This document shows, in pieces, positions 53,074 through 61,552 of a stretch of 64,000 nt of DNA (positions are counted from its first letter, which is position 1; each line of letters begins with the position of its first letter). A program made the position numbers and the translations under genes. This stretch comes from Bacteroidales bacterium. Its GTDB lineage: Bacteria; Bacteroidota; Bacteroidia; Bacteroidales; Marinilabiliaceae. The notes beneath the pieces are model-generated. The model was given only the letters and a program-made list of their open reading frames with translations. It had not been told where the DNA came from and made no database searches. The stretch covers positions 1 to 64,000 of the forward strand of contig JAKSLF010000009.1 in the NCBI GenBank assembly GCA_024401355.1, given 5' to 3'.

Positions 53074-54606
53074 ATGGAAATGAGAAAATATGCATTGGCA
53101 ATAGCCGCATCAATGGGATGCGCAGCCTTCGGAGCTTATTTATATTCGCGCTATGAGATTGCGACAAACAATAACTCACCAGCAGCAACAACCACAACGG
53201 TACCATTCGAATCGTCAATAGGTCATTTTGTGGCCCAAACCTATGCACCTACTGATTTTACGGAAGCTGCAGAGCAGAGTGTGAATGCTGTAGTACACGT
53301 GAAGATTAAGAAAGAGCAGAAGAATCGTCAGAATGGGTATAACTTTGGTGGTTCAATGGATTTCAGCGATCCGTTTTTTGACTTTTTCTTTGGTCAGCGG
53401 CCACGCCAACGTCAGCAACCGGTTCCACGGCAAGAGAAGGATGAAGATGGTACAAACTTCGTATTGGTAGGAGCGGGCTCGGGCGTAATCATCAGTAGTG
53501 ATGGATATATAGTTACAAACAACCATGTTATAGAGTCTGCTGACAAGATAGAAGTCACGCTTAACGATCGTACAACATTTGATGCAACACTTATTGGTAC
53601 CGACCCAACGACAGACATTGCTTTGTTGAAAATAGAGACAGACGGGCTGCATTATTTGCAGTTTGGTAACTCTGATGCCATTAAAGTGGGCGAATGGGTG
53701 TTGGCTGTTGGTAATCCGTTTAATCTGACAAGTACGGTAACTGCGGGCATAGTCAGTGCCAAGAGCCGAACACTTGGTGGAGTAAACGAAAAGAGCAATA
53801 TCGGCATCGAATCGTTCATACAGACAGATGCAGCAGTAAACCCAGGTAACAGTGGTGGAGCCTTGGTGAATACGCGAGGTGAACTCATCGGTATAAACAC
53901 TGCCATTGCTTCGACAACGGGCAGTTATAGCGGATATTCGTTTGCCGTGCCAGCATCTATAGCTCAGAAAGTTGTCCAAGACCTCAAGCAGTATGGCGAA
54001 GTGCAGCGAGCATTGCTGGGTGTGTCGATAGCCGACGTGACGCCAGAATTGCAGAAAGAACATAATCTACGCGATGTGAAAGGAGTGTTCGTAGCAGAAG
54101 TGTCGGATGGCGGTGCGGCGAAAGAAGCTGGTATAATCAGTGGTGACGTCATCGTGAGTGTAAACGGCGAGTCGGTCAATACGGTGCCAGCTCTTCAAGA
54201 GAAGATAGGTACACGCAGACCGGGTGAATCTGTAAAGCTTGGCATCATTCGTGAAGGTAAATCGAAAGAGATAGTTGCAACGCTTAAAAATGTGAGAGGC
54301 ACGACAGGTATAGTCAAACTCGACGACGACCAGAAACTTCTCGGTGCAACATTTGAGCCAATAAGTGATAGTGATAGAGAGAATCTGCGCATCCGCAACG
54401 GCATCAAAGTAACGAAACTCGCTGAGGGCAAACTTAAGCAGAGTGGCATGCGCGAAGGCTTTATCATCGTCAAAGCAAACCGCATGGGAGTAACTTCGAC
54501 GAAGGATTTCCAGCAGATTGTTGCCACAGCGAGTGAAGGACTCTTCATTTCAGGCATTTATCCAAATGGTAAAGTAGCATATTACGCAATAAACCTCGAA
54601 GAATAA
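53074..54606 (+). CDS. Do/DegP-type periplasmic serine protease (HtrA)
   Basis: A 510-residue HtrA family protease for envelope protein quality control. A signal anchor (residues ~3-22) precedes a trypsin-like domain with the catalytic triad H151 ('TNNHV'), D181 ('TDIALL') and S260 ('GNSGG'), then two PDZ domains ('GVFVAEVSDGGAAKEAGI' and 'FIIVKANRMGVTSTKD'). Residues ~85-130 hold a Gln/Arg/Phe-rich loop. The start could also be the ATG at 53080. A strong hairpin terminator follows at 54644-54671. A symbol is left out because degP, degQ and htrA cannot be told apart here. Confidence 0.94.
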   Translation: MEMRKYALAIAASMGCAAFGAYLYSRYEIATNNNSPAATTTTVPFESSIGHFVAQTYAPTDFTEAAEQSVNAVVHVKIKKEQKNRQNGYNFGGSMDFSDPFFDFFFGQRPRQRQQPVPRQEKDEDGTNFVLVGAGSGVIISSDGYIVTNNHVIESADKIEVTLNDRTTFDATLIGTDPTTDIALLKIETDGLHYLQFGNSDAIKVGEWVLAVGNPFNLTSTVTAGIVSAKSRTLGGVNEKSNIGIESFIQTDAAVNPGNSGGALVNTRGELIGINTAIASTTGSYSGYSFAVPASIAQKVVQDLKQYGEVQRALLGVSIADVTPELQKEHNLRDVKGVFVAEVSDGGAAKEAGIISGDVIVSVNGESVNTVPALQEKIGTRRPGESVKLGIIREGKSKEIVATLKNVRGTTGIVKLDDDQKLLGATFEPISDSDRENLRIRNGIKVTKLAEGKLKQSGMREGFIIVKANRMGVTSTKDFQQIVATASEGLFISGIYPNGKVAYYAINLEE

Positions 54607-54643
54607 TCAACAGATAGTAGTACGGACAACAGATGAGTAACTG

Positions 54644-54671
54644 ACCCACATCTTTTGAACAAGATGTGGGT
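54644..54671 (+). terminator. Hairpin terminator after the HtrA gene
   Basis: Perfect 11-bp stem ACCCACATCTT / AAGATGTGGGT with a 6-nt loop, followed by a short T-run (TGGTTTTG). Confidence 0.8.
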
Positions 54672-54727
54672 TGGTTTTGTGTGTGAGTGTCCGAAATTGT
54701 TGGGGCGTAAAAATAATTGCTTAATTT

Positions 54728-54760
54728 TTTGGATATTAGGTAACTTTTTCGTTAATTTTG
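54728..54760 (+). promoter_or_regulatory. Bacteroidetes-type promoter for rpoD
   Basis: TTTG (54728-54731) and TAATTTTG (54753-54760), both consensus matches, 21 bp apart, about 77 bp before the rpoD start. Confidence 0.6.
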
Positions 54761-54837
54761 CCGTTCGTATGGCATAAAGTCCACTGTTGCGAAAAAGCTC
54801 GTAAGCAGTAATAATAACCATAAACCGAAGACATCGA

Positions 54838-55698
54838 ATGAGACAATTAAAGATCACCAAGTCTATCACAAATCGCGAAAGCGCTTCGCTTGACAAATAT
54901 CTTCAGGAGATAGGCCATGAAGAGCTTGTTAGTCTTGACGAAGAAGTTGAATTGGCGCAGAGAATCAGGCAGGGAGACCGTGCAGCGTTGGAGAGATTGA
55001 CGAAAGCGAATCTTCGTTTTGTGGTGTCGGTTGCTAAGCAATACCAGAATCAGGGACTGAGCCTTCCAGACCTTATCAATGAGGGAAATTTGGGTCTGAT
55101 AAAGGCAGCCGAAAAATTTGATGAGACTCGAGGATTCAAGTTTATTTCATACGCTGTATGGTGGATACGTCAGTCGATACTTCAGGCTTTGGCAGAGCAG
55201 TCGAGAATAGTTCGCCTTCCGTTGAACCAGGTAGGTGCTCTCAATAAGATAAATAAAGCATTCTCGAAGTTTGAGCAAGAGAATGAGCGTCGTCCGTCGG
55301 CAGAAGAACTAGCAGAGTCTCTGGACATGGATGCTGCAAAGATTAGTGACACGATGAAGGTGTCGAGTCGCCATGTGTCGGTTGATGCTCCATTTACTGA
55401 TGGTGAAGAGAATAATCTTCTTGACGTCTTGCCGAATGTTGATTCTCCGAATGCGGACAAGAGTCTGATGAGTGAATCGCTTTCGCTAGAAGTAGAGCGA
55501 ACCCTTGCAACATTGACGGAGCGAGAAAGTGAAATATTGAAATATTTTTTTGGCATAGGTTGCCAGGAATTGACATTGGAAGAAATAGGAGAACGTCTTG
55601 GACTCACTCGTGAGCGAGTGCGTCAGATAAAGGAGAAGGCGATACGCAAGCTCCGTCAGGGGCAGCGAAGCAAACTGCTTAAGGCGTTTCTTGGATAA
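54838..55698 (+). CDS. rpoD: Primary RNA polymerase sigma factor (Bacteroidetes RpoD type)
   Basis: A 286-residue sigma-70 lacking the long region 1.1, as in the Bacteroidetes primary sigma factor. Region 2 shows '[20 protein letters not shown]' and the -10-reading '[16 protein letters not shown]'; region 3 is '[15 protein letters not shown]'; region 4 ends with the helix-turn-helix '[20 protein letters not shown]'. It recognises the TTTG/TAnnTTTG promoters noted in this window. It is followed by the DUF4290 gene after 17 bp. Confidence 0.95.
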   Translation: MRQLKITKSITNRESASLDKYLQEIGHEELVSLDEEVELAQRIRQGDRAALERLTKANLRFVVSVAKQYQNQGLSLPDLINEGNLGLIKAAEKFDETRGFKFISYAVWWIRQSILQALAEQSRIVRLPLNQVGALNKINKAFSKFEQENERRPSAEELAESLDMDAAKISDTMKVSSRHVSVDAPFTDGEENNLLDVLPNVDSPNADKSLMSESLSLEVERTLATLTERESEILKYFFGIGCQELTLEEIGERLGLTRERVRQIKEKAIRKLRQGQRSKLLKAFLG

Positions 55699-55715
55699 AA
55701 TCGTATATATTTGCT

Positions 55716-56381
55716 ATGGACAACAATAGCTTGCAGTACAACACACAAAGAGAAAGACTTATTTTGCCTGAATATGGCCGTGCCGTTCAGGACATGGTAC
55801 ACCATGCTGTCTCTATAGAAGACAGAGCGGAGCGCAATCGATGCGCTCGTACAATCGTTGGAATCATGGCCAACATGTTCCCACAGATGAAGGATGCTCC
55901 TGATTTTAAACATAAATTGTGGGATCAACTCTTTATTATATCGGAATTTAAGCTTGATGTAGACTCTCCATATCCAGTGCCAGAGGTGGCTAATCTAAGC
56001 ACCAAGCCAGATGTGGTGCCATATCCGGCTCAGAAGATACGTTTCAAGCATTATGGACATATCATAGAAGACATGATAGAGAAAGCCATAGATACGGAGG
56101 ATCCTGAGCAAAAACGCAGAATAGTTGTCAATATAGCCAACTATATGAAGAATGCGTTATTGGCGTGGAACAAAGATTTTGCTACAGACGAAAGGCTCTT
56201 TAATGACATTCGCATAATGAGTAATGGCCGTTTGGTAATTGACGAAGAAGATGGCATTAAGACCTCGGCATATCATAGAGATGCATTGCCTCAGCCTGTG
56301 CAAACTCGTAATGTAAAGCGTAGTAAGGCAAGCTCAAAGAAAAAAAGTAACAGAAGGAACAATAACCGCAGCCGTTATTGA
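55716..56381 (+). CDS. DUF4290 domain protein
   Basis: A 221-residue DUF4290 protein, a Bacteroidetes-specific family of unknown function: 'LQYNTQRERLILPEYGRAVQ' at the start and 'ERNRCARTIVGIMANMFPQ' are family hallmarks. The C-terminal ~25 residues are Lys/Arg/Ser/Asn-rich and suggest nucleic-acid or ribosome contact. It lies between rpoD and murA, an order conserved in the Bacteroidales as far as I recall, with a short gap to murA, so it is cotranscribed with it. Confidence 0.88.
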   Translation: MDNNSLQYNTQRERLILPEYGRAVQDMVHHAVSIEDRAERNRCARTIVGIMANMFPQMKDAPDFKHKLWDQLFIISEFKLDVDSPYPVPEVANLSTKPDVVPYPAQKIRFKHYGHIIEDMIEKAIDTEDPEQKRRIVVNIANYMKNALLAWNKDFATDERLFNDIRIMSNGRLVIDEEDGIKTSAYHRDALPQPVQTRNVKRSKASSKKKSNRRNNNRSRY

Positions 56382-56413
56382 TGCCTGGACAATCTTTTAT
56401 AAACAGAACAGCG

Positions 56414-57718
56414 ATGAGTACATTTATCATAGATGGCGGACAACCGCTCAAGGGAGAAATAACGCCGCAGGGAGCAAAGAATGAAGCACTTCAAATATTG
56501 TGTGCAACATTGATGACATCGGAAGAGGTGGTTGTAGAAAATATACCTGACATTCTGGATGTGAACAATCTTATAGACCTGCTTGCAAAACTTGGAGTAA
56601 GTGTAGACCGCACAGATCGTCATACATGCAAGTTCAAGGCAGATCGTGTTGACTTGACGTATATGCAGACTGATGACTTCAAACGTCGTGCTTCGTCGCT
56701 TCGTGGTTCAATAATGATAATGGGACCATTGCTTGGTAGGTTTGGAAGAGCATACTTCCCCAAACCAGGTGGAGACAAAATTGGTCGCCGTCGTCTGGAT
56801 ACTCACTTTTATGGCTTCCAGAAGCTGGGTGCCAAATTTAACTTTGACTCAGATGACGTATTTTATACAGTAGAGGCAGAAAACATGAAAGGAGCGTATA
56901 TGCTTCTTGATGAAGCCTCTGTGACTGGTACAGCTAATACTTTGATGGCAGCAGTAATGACGCCTGGTAAAACAACGATATACAATGCAGCATGTGAACC
57001 TTACGTTCAGCAGCTTTGTAGAATGCTTGTATCGATGGGTGCAAAGATAGAAGGAATTGGTTCCAACCTTCTCAATATTACTGGTGTTGATCATCTAGGT
57101 GGTTGTCGTCACCGCATATTGCCTGACATGATAGAAGTGGGGTCGTTCATAGGAATGGCAGCCATGACAGCAGGTGATATTACAATAAAAGACGCAGGTC
57201 TTGAGCATCTCGGCATTATACCTCTTGCCTTTGAGCGAATGGGAATAGAGATAGAACGAAAAGGGGATGACATACATATACCGTCACAACAGCACTACAC
57301 TATCGATTCGTTTATTGATGGCTCGATAATGACAATAGCTGATGCTCCTTGGCCTGGTCTCACGCCTGACCTTCTCAGTGTATTCCTCGTTGTCGCAACG
57401 CAGGCGAAGGGTAGTGTGTTGATACATCAGAAAATGTTTGAGAGCCGACTTTTCTTTGTCGACAAACTCATAGATATGGGTGCTAAAATCATACTCTGCG
57501 ACCCTCACCGTGCGACGGTTATTGGACTCAACCGTGAAGCCCAGCTTCGTGGAACTACTATGACTTCGCCAGATATTCGTGCGGGTGTAGCCCTGCTTAT
57601 AGCAGCGCTTTCGGCGAAAGGAACTAGCACAATTCATAATATTGAGCAGATAGACAGAGGCTATCAGTATATAGATCAGCGTCTGAATGCTCTCGGTGCT
57701 CGTATTTCGCGTCAGTAG
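56414..57718 (+). CDS. murA: UDP-N-acetylglucosamine 1-carboxyvinyltransferase
   Basis: A 434-residue MurA that transfers enolpyruvate from PEP to UDP-GlcNAc, the first committed step of peptidoglycan synthesis. The ATG at 56414 gives the family start 'MSTFIIDGGQPLKGEI'; the frame to 56378 adds 12 residues that overlap the DUF4290 stop. The fosfomycin-reactive loop reads 'KPGGDKIGRRRLDTHF', so the usual catalytic Cys (C115 in E. coli) is Asp (D121), as in naturally fosfomycin-resistant MurA proteins. Other parts are complete ('GTANTLMAAV', 'PDIRAGVALLIAALSAKG'). Confidence 0.95.
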   Translation: MSTFIIDGGQPLKGEITPQGAKNEALQILCATLMTSEEVVVENIPDILDVNNLIDLLAKLGVSVDRTDRHTCKFKADRVDLTYMQTDDFKRRASSLRGSIMIMGPLLGRFGRAYFPKPGGDKIGRRRLDTHFYGFQKLGAKFNFDSDDVFYTVEAENMKGAYMLLDEASVTGTANTLMAAVMTPGKTTIYNAACEPYVQQLCRMLVSMGAKIEGIGSNLLNITGVDHLGGCRHRILPDMIEVGSFIGMAAMTAGDITIKDAGLEHLGIIPLAFERMGIEIERKGDDIHIPSQQHYTIDSFIDGSIMTIADAPWPGLTPDLLSVFLVVATQAKGSVLIHQKMFESRLFFVDKLIDMGAKIILCDPHRATVIGLNREAQLRGTTMTSPDIRAGVALLIAALSAKGTSTIHNIEQIDRGYQYIDQRLNALGARISRQ

Positions 57719-57882
57719 CCAATAGTTTTCTCCACGTTACACAGATAGTGTTAAAAGGCGCTTTTTGCTATTGGGGTGGCTATTTCTGCAAGGATATTGG
57801 ATGAGTTTTGAAGAAAAAAAGGTAATTTAGTGGCCGCATTATAAAAGATGCGAAGCTCAAAAGGACTTTAATAATTTCTTAA

Positions 57883-58323
57883 ATGGAAAATAATGTTATA
57901 GGAATGGCCAGCGATCATGCTGGTTATGTGATGAAAGAAGCTATCAAGAAGCGTCTTGAAAAAGCAGGTTATAAAGTTGTCGATTTCGGAACGAATTCGG
58001 AGGCAAGTTGTGACTATGCCGATTACGCTCATCCATTGGCATCGGCCATCTCAAAGGGAGAATTGGTGCGTGCCATAGCATTTTGTGGCAGTGGAAACGG
58101 AATTAATATGACACTAAACAAGCACAACGGTGTTCGTGCAGCATATTGCTGGAATGAGGAGATTACACGTCTTGCTCGTCAGCATAATGATGCGAATATC
58201 TGTGTTATGCCGGCGCGATTCCTTGAAGAAGATTTCTGCTGGACATTGTCAGAGATATTCCTTGCGACTGAATTTGAGGGCGGTCGTCATCAGCGTCGAG
58301 TAGAAAAAATGATGCAATTCTAA
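57883..58323 (+). CDS. rpiB: Ribose 5-phosphate isomerase B
   Basis: A 146-residue RpiB that interconverts ribose 5-phosphate and ribulose 5-phosphate. Family motifs: 'GMASDHAGYVMKEAI' at the N-terminus and 'AIAFCGSGNGINMTLNKHNGV' near the middle, including the catalytic Cys and the anion-hole glycines, written here as two overlapping pieces. It lies 39 bp upstream of the transketolase gene, so the two form a non-oxidative pentose phosphate operon. Confidence 0.95.
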   Translation: MENNVIGMASDHAGYVMKEAIKKRLEKAGYKVVDFGTNSEASCDYADYAHPLASAISKGELVRAIAFCGSGNGINMTLNKHNGVRAAYCWNEEITRLARQHNDANICVMPARFLEEDFCWTLSEIFLATEFEGGRHQRRVEKMMQF

Positions 58324-58362
58324 AAAAGAAAAAACAAATAAACACAAAACATATCAATCACT

Positions 58363-60384
58363 ATGGCTAAAAATGCAACTCAGTTGGCTGCTGATAATAT
58401 TCGTATTCTCGCAGCATCAATGGTAGAGAAGGCAAAGAGTGGTCACCCAGGCGGTGCTATGGGTGGTGCTGACTTCATCAACGTACTCTATTCAGAATTC
58501 TTGCAGTATGACCCAAAGAACCCAACATGGGTAGGTCGTGACCGCTTCTTCCTTGACCCAGGTCACATGGCTCCAATGCTCTATGCACAGTTGGCATTGG
58601 CAGGCAAGTTTACACTTGAGGAGTGCTCACAGCTTCGTCAGTGGGGTTCACCAACAACAGGTCACCCAGAGTATGAGGTAGCTCGTGGTATTGAAAATAC
58701 ATCTGGTCCTCTCGGTCAGGGTCATGCATACGCAATTGGTGCTGCTATCGCTGCAAAGTTCCTTGCTGAGCACACTGGCAACCCAACATTTGCAAAGGAG
58801 ACTATCTACGCATATATTTCTGATGGTGGTATTCAGGAGGAAGTTTCACAGGGTGCTGCTCGTATCGCTGGTAACCTTGGTTTGGACAACCTCATTATGT
58901 TCTACGACTGCAATGACATCCAGCTCTCTACAGAGACTAAGGAGGTTATGAACGAGGATACTGCAGCTAAGTATCGTGCACAGAACTGGGAGGTTATCGA
59001 GATTAATGGTAACGATGCTGATCAGATCCGTGCTGCTATCAATAAGGCTAAGGCTGTTAAGGGTAAGCCAACACTCATCATCGGTAAGTGTATCATGGGT
59101 AAGGGCGCTTTGAAGGAGGATGGTTCTTCTTACGAGCGCAACTGCAAGACTCACGGTGCTCCACTTGGTGGCGATGCTTACAAGAATACAGTAAAGAACC
59201 TCGGCGGTGATCCTGAGAACCCATTCGTAATCTTCCCAGAAGTTAAGGAACTCTACACTAAGCGTGCTGAGGAACTTGCTAAGATTGTAGCAGAGCGTTA
59301 TGCAGAAGAGAAGGCTTGGGCAGCAGCAAATGCTGATAAGGCAGCACAGCAGGCTGAGTGGTTCTCTGGTAAGGCTCCTAAGATTGACTGGAGCAAGTGT
59401 ACACAGAAAGATAACGATGCTACTCGTAATGCATCTGCAGCTTGTCTCGGTGTTCTCGCTGAGCAGGTTCCTAATATGATCTGTGCTTCTGCAGACCTTT
59501 CTAACTCAGATAAGACTGACGGCTTCCTCAAGAAGACTCACGCTCTTACAGCTGACGATTTCTCTGGTGCATTCTTCCAGGCAGGTGTTGCTGAGTTCAC
59601 AATGGCATGCTGCTGCGTAGGTATGGCACTCCACGGTGGTGTTATCCCAGCTTGTGGTACATTCTTCGTATTCAGCCAGTATATGCTCCCTGTAGTACGT
59701 ATGGCAGCTCTCATGCAGCTCCCAGTTAAGTTCATCTGGACTCACGATGCATTCCGCGTAGGTGAGGATGGACCTACTCACGAGCCAGTTGAGCACGAGG
59801 CACAGATTCGTCTCATGGAGAAGCTCAAGCGTCATGATGGTAAGAACTCTACACTCGTTCTTCGCCCAGCTGATGCTAAGGAGACAACAACTGCATGGGC
59901 TATGGCAATGGAGAATGTTGAGAGCCCAACAGCTCTTATCCTTTCACGTCAGAACATCAACAACCTCCCAGAAGGCAATGACTATGAGCAGGCTCGTAAG
60001 GGTGGTTACATCGTAGCTGGTTCAGATGTAAATCCAGATGTAGTATGTGTTGCTACTGGTTCTGAGGTGTCTACACTCGTTGCAGGTGCTGAACTTCTCC
60101 GCAAGGATGGTGTTAAGGTTCGTATCGTATCTGTACCTTCTGAGGGTCTCTTCCGCACACAGAGTGCAGAATATCAGCAGAGCGTAATTCCTGCAGGTGC
60201 TAAGGTGTTTGGTATGACAGCTGGTCTTCCAGTTAACCTTCAGGGCTTCCTGATTGGCGCAGATCCTAAGTCAAAGGTTTGGGGTCTTGAGTCATTCGGT
60301 TTCTCAGCTCCTTACAAGGTGCTTGATGAGAAGCTCGGTTACACTGCTCAGAACGTATACGAGCAGGTAAAGAAGATGCTCTAA
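58363..60384 (+). CDS. tkt: Transketolase
   Basis: A 673-residue TPP-dependent transketolase of the non-oxidative pentose phosphate pathway. The N-terminal motif is 'SGHPGGAMGGADFINVLYSEF', the TPP-binding region is 'SDGGIQEEVSQGAARIAG...DCND', and the later 'FIWTHDAFRVGEDGPTHEPVE' carries the catalytic His/Glu area. The gene uses a narrow set of codons (GGT, GCT, CTC, AAG, AAC), unlike its neighbours, which suggests very high expression. A hairpin terminator follows. Confidence 0.96.
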   Translation: MAKNATQLAADNIRILAASMVEKAKSGHPGGAMGGADFINVLYSEFLQYDPKNPTWVGRDRFFLDPGHMAPMLYAQLALAGKFTLEECSQLRQWGSPTTGHPEYEVARGIENTSGPLGQGHAYAIGAAIAAKFLAEHTGNPTFAKETIYAYISDGGIQEEVSQGAARIAGNLGLDNLIMFYDCNDIQLSTETKEVMNEDTAAKYRAQNWEVIEINGNDADQIRAAINKAKAVKGKPTLIIGKCIMGKGALKEDGSSYERNCKTHGAPLGGDAYKNTVKNLGGDPENPFVIFPEVKELYTKRAEELAKIVAERYAEEKAWAAANADKAAQQAEWFSGKAPKIDWSKCTQKDNDATRNASAACLGVLAEQVPNMICASADLSNSDKTDGFLKKTHALTADDFSGAFFQAGVAEFTMACCCVGMALHGGVIPACGTFFVFSQYMLPVVRMAALMQLPVKFIWTHDAFRVGEDGPTHEPVEHEAQIRLMEKLKRHDGKNSTLVLRPADAKETTTAWAMAMENVESPTALILSRQNINNLPEGNDYEQARKGGYIVAGSDVNPDVVCVATGSEVSTLVAGAELLRKDGVKVRIVSVPSEGLFRTQSAEYQQSVIPAGAKVFGMTAGLPVNLQGFLIGADPKSKVWGLESFGFSAPYKVLDEKLGYTAQNVYEQVKKML

Positions 60385-60405
60385 TAAAAAGACTACAAAT
60401 AAATG

Positions 60406-60432
60406 ATCCTCTTGGGAATTTCTCAAGAGGAT
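60406..60432 (+). terminator. Hairpin terminator after tkt
   Basis: Perfect 9-bp stem ATCCTCTTG / CAAGAGGAT with a 9-nt loop, then TTTTTAATTTT, 22 bp beyond the tkt stop. Confidence 0.85.
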
Positions 60433-60529
60433 TTTTTAATTTTGTGCATTAATACATTATAGCAACATCTAAATACTTTGCAATAGATGCAGATAAAGTG
60501 ACGTTTGCTGTAATTAAAAATTTATTCAC

Positions 60530-61486
60530 ATGAAAAAATTAGCTTTATTAGCTTTCTGCCTTAATGGTGTGATTGCTATGGCACAGATGCCTAATGGTGG
60601 CTTTGGTTTTGGCGGAAACCAGGCGAGCCAAACTGTGGCCGAATTCTCCGAGAAATATGCAGACATCAACTATGCTGGAGATAATGAGGCATATCACACG
60701 TTGGACATATATCTTCCAAAGAAACAGCAGGAGAAATATCCTGTGATAGTACACATATATGGAAGTGCATGGTTTAGTAACAGTTCAAAAGGAATAGCTG
60801 ACATCAATACAATTTGTGCGGCTTTGCTTGAGGCTGGGTATGCTGTGGTTACTCCAAATCATCGTGCGAGCACAGATGCAAAATATCCAGCTCAGATTAA
60901 CGATATCAAGGCAGTGGTTCGTTTTGTTCGTGCAAATGCGGAGAAGTATCACCTCGACCCTTCATTCATCGGAACATCGGGTTTTTCATCGGGTGCACAT
61001 CTTGCTTCATTGATGGCTACAAGTAATGGTGTCAAGGTCGCCAAAGAAGGCAAGGCAGAATATGATATAGAAGGAACAGTAGGCCAGTGTGGTGACTATA
61101 GCAGCTATGTAGATGCTTGTTGTGAATGGTCGGGACCAATAGACTTGCTTAACATGGATTGCGATGGAATTGAAAAACCAAAGAATAGTCCAGAAGAAGT
61201 TATCATGGGCATGCCTAAAGAGGGTAATGAGGATAGTTATAAACTTCTCAACTCAATATACTACATTGATGGTGATGATGTGCCAATCGGTGTGTTCCAT
61301 GGTTCGGAAGATAATGTTGTTCCTTGTTGTCAGGGTGAGTTGATGTATGATAGACTCCAGAAGGCAGGTGTTAAGACATTCTTTGTGAAGCAGCCAGGTG
61401 GCGGTCATGGTTTCAATATGTATACGCCAGAGAATTTGAAAAAAATGGTGGAATGGTTTGATGCAGCACGTGCAGCAAAGAAGTAA
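60530..61486 (+). CDS. Secreted alpha/beta hydrolase (acetyl esterase-like)
   Basis: A 318-residue protein with a signal peptide (ends VIAMA-Q) and an alpha/beta-hydrolase fold of the BD-FAE/acetyl esterase type. The oxyanion region is 'VIVHIYGSAWF', the nucleophile Ser is in 'GTSGFSSGAHLASL' (GFSSG), and the late His is in 'PGGGHGFNMYTPENL', so the catalytic triad is present. Likely an extracellular or periplasmic carbohydrate esterase. It is convergent with the hybrid regulator gene. Confidence 0.88.
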   Translation: MKKLALLAFCLNGVIAMAQMPNGGFGFGGNQASQTVAEFSEKYADINYAGDNEAYHTLDIYLPKKQQEKYPVIVHIYGSAWFSNSSKGIADINTICAALLEAGYAVVTPNHRASTDAKYPAQINDIKAVVRFVRANAEKYHLDPSFIGTSGFSSGAHLASLMATSNGVKVAKEGKAEYDIEGTVGQCGDYSSYVDACCEWSGPIDLLNMDCDGIEKPKNSPEEVIMGMPKEGNEDSYKLLNSIYYIDGDDVPIGVFHGSEDNVVPCCQGELMYDRLQKAGVKTFFVKQPGGGHGFNMYTPENLKKMVEWFDAARAAKK

Positions 61487-61514
61487 ACATTCTTGTAAAA
61501 ACAATAGAAAAAAG

Positions 61515-61543
61515 CAAGGCTGGTCTTATTGAAACCAGCCTTG
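61515..61543. terminator. Bidirectional terminator between esterase and regulator genes
   Basis: Perfect 10-bp stem CAAGGCTGGT / ACCAGCCTTG with a 9-nt loop, A-rich on the left and T-rich on the right, between the convergent genes ending at 61486 and 61553. Confidence 0.85.
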
Positions 61544-61552
61544 TTTTGTTTT

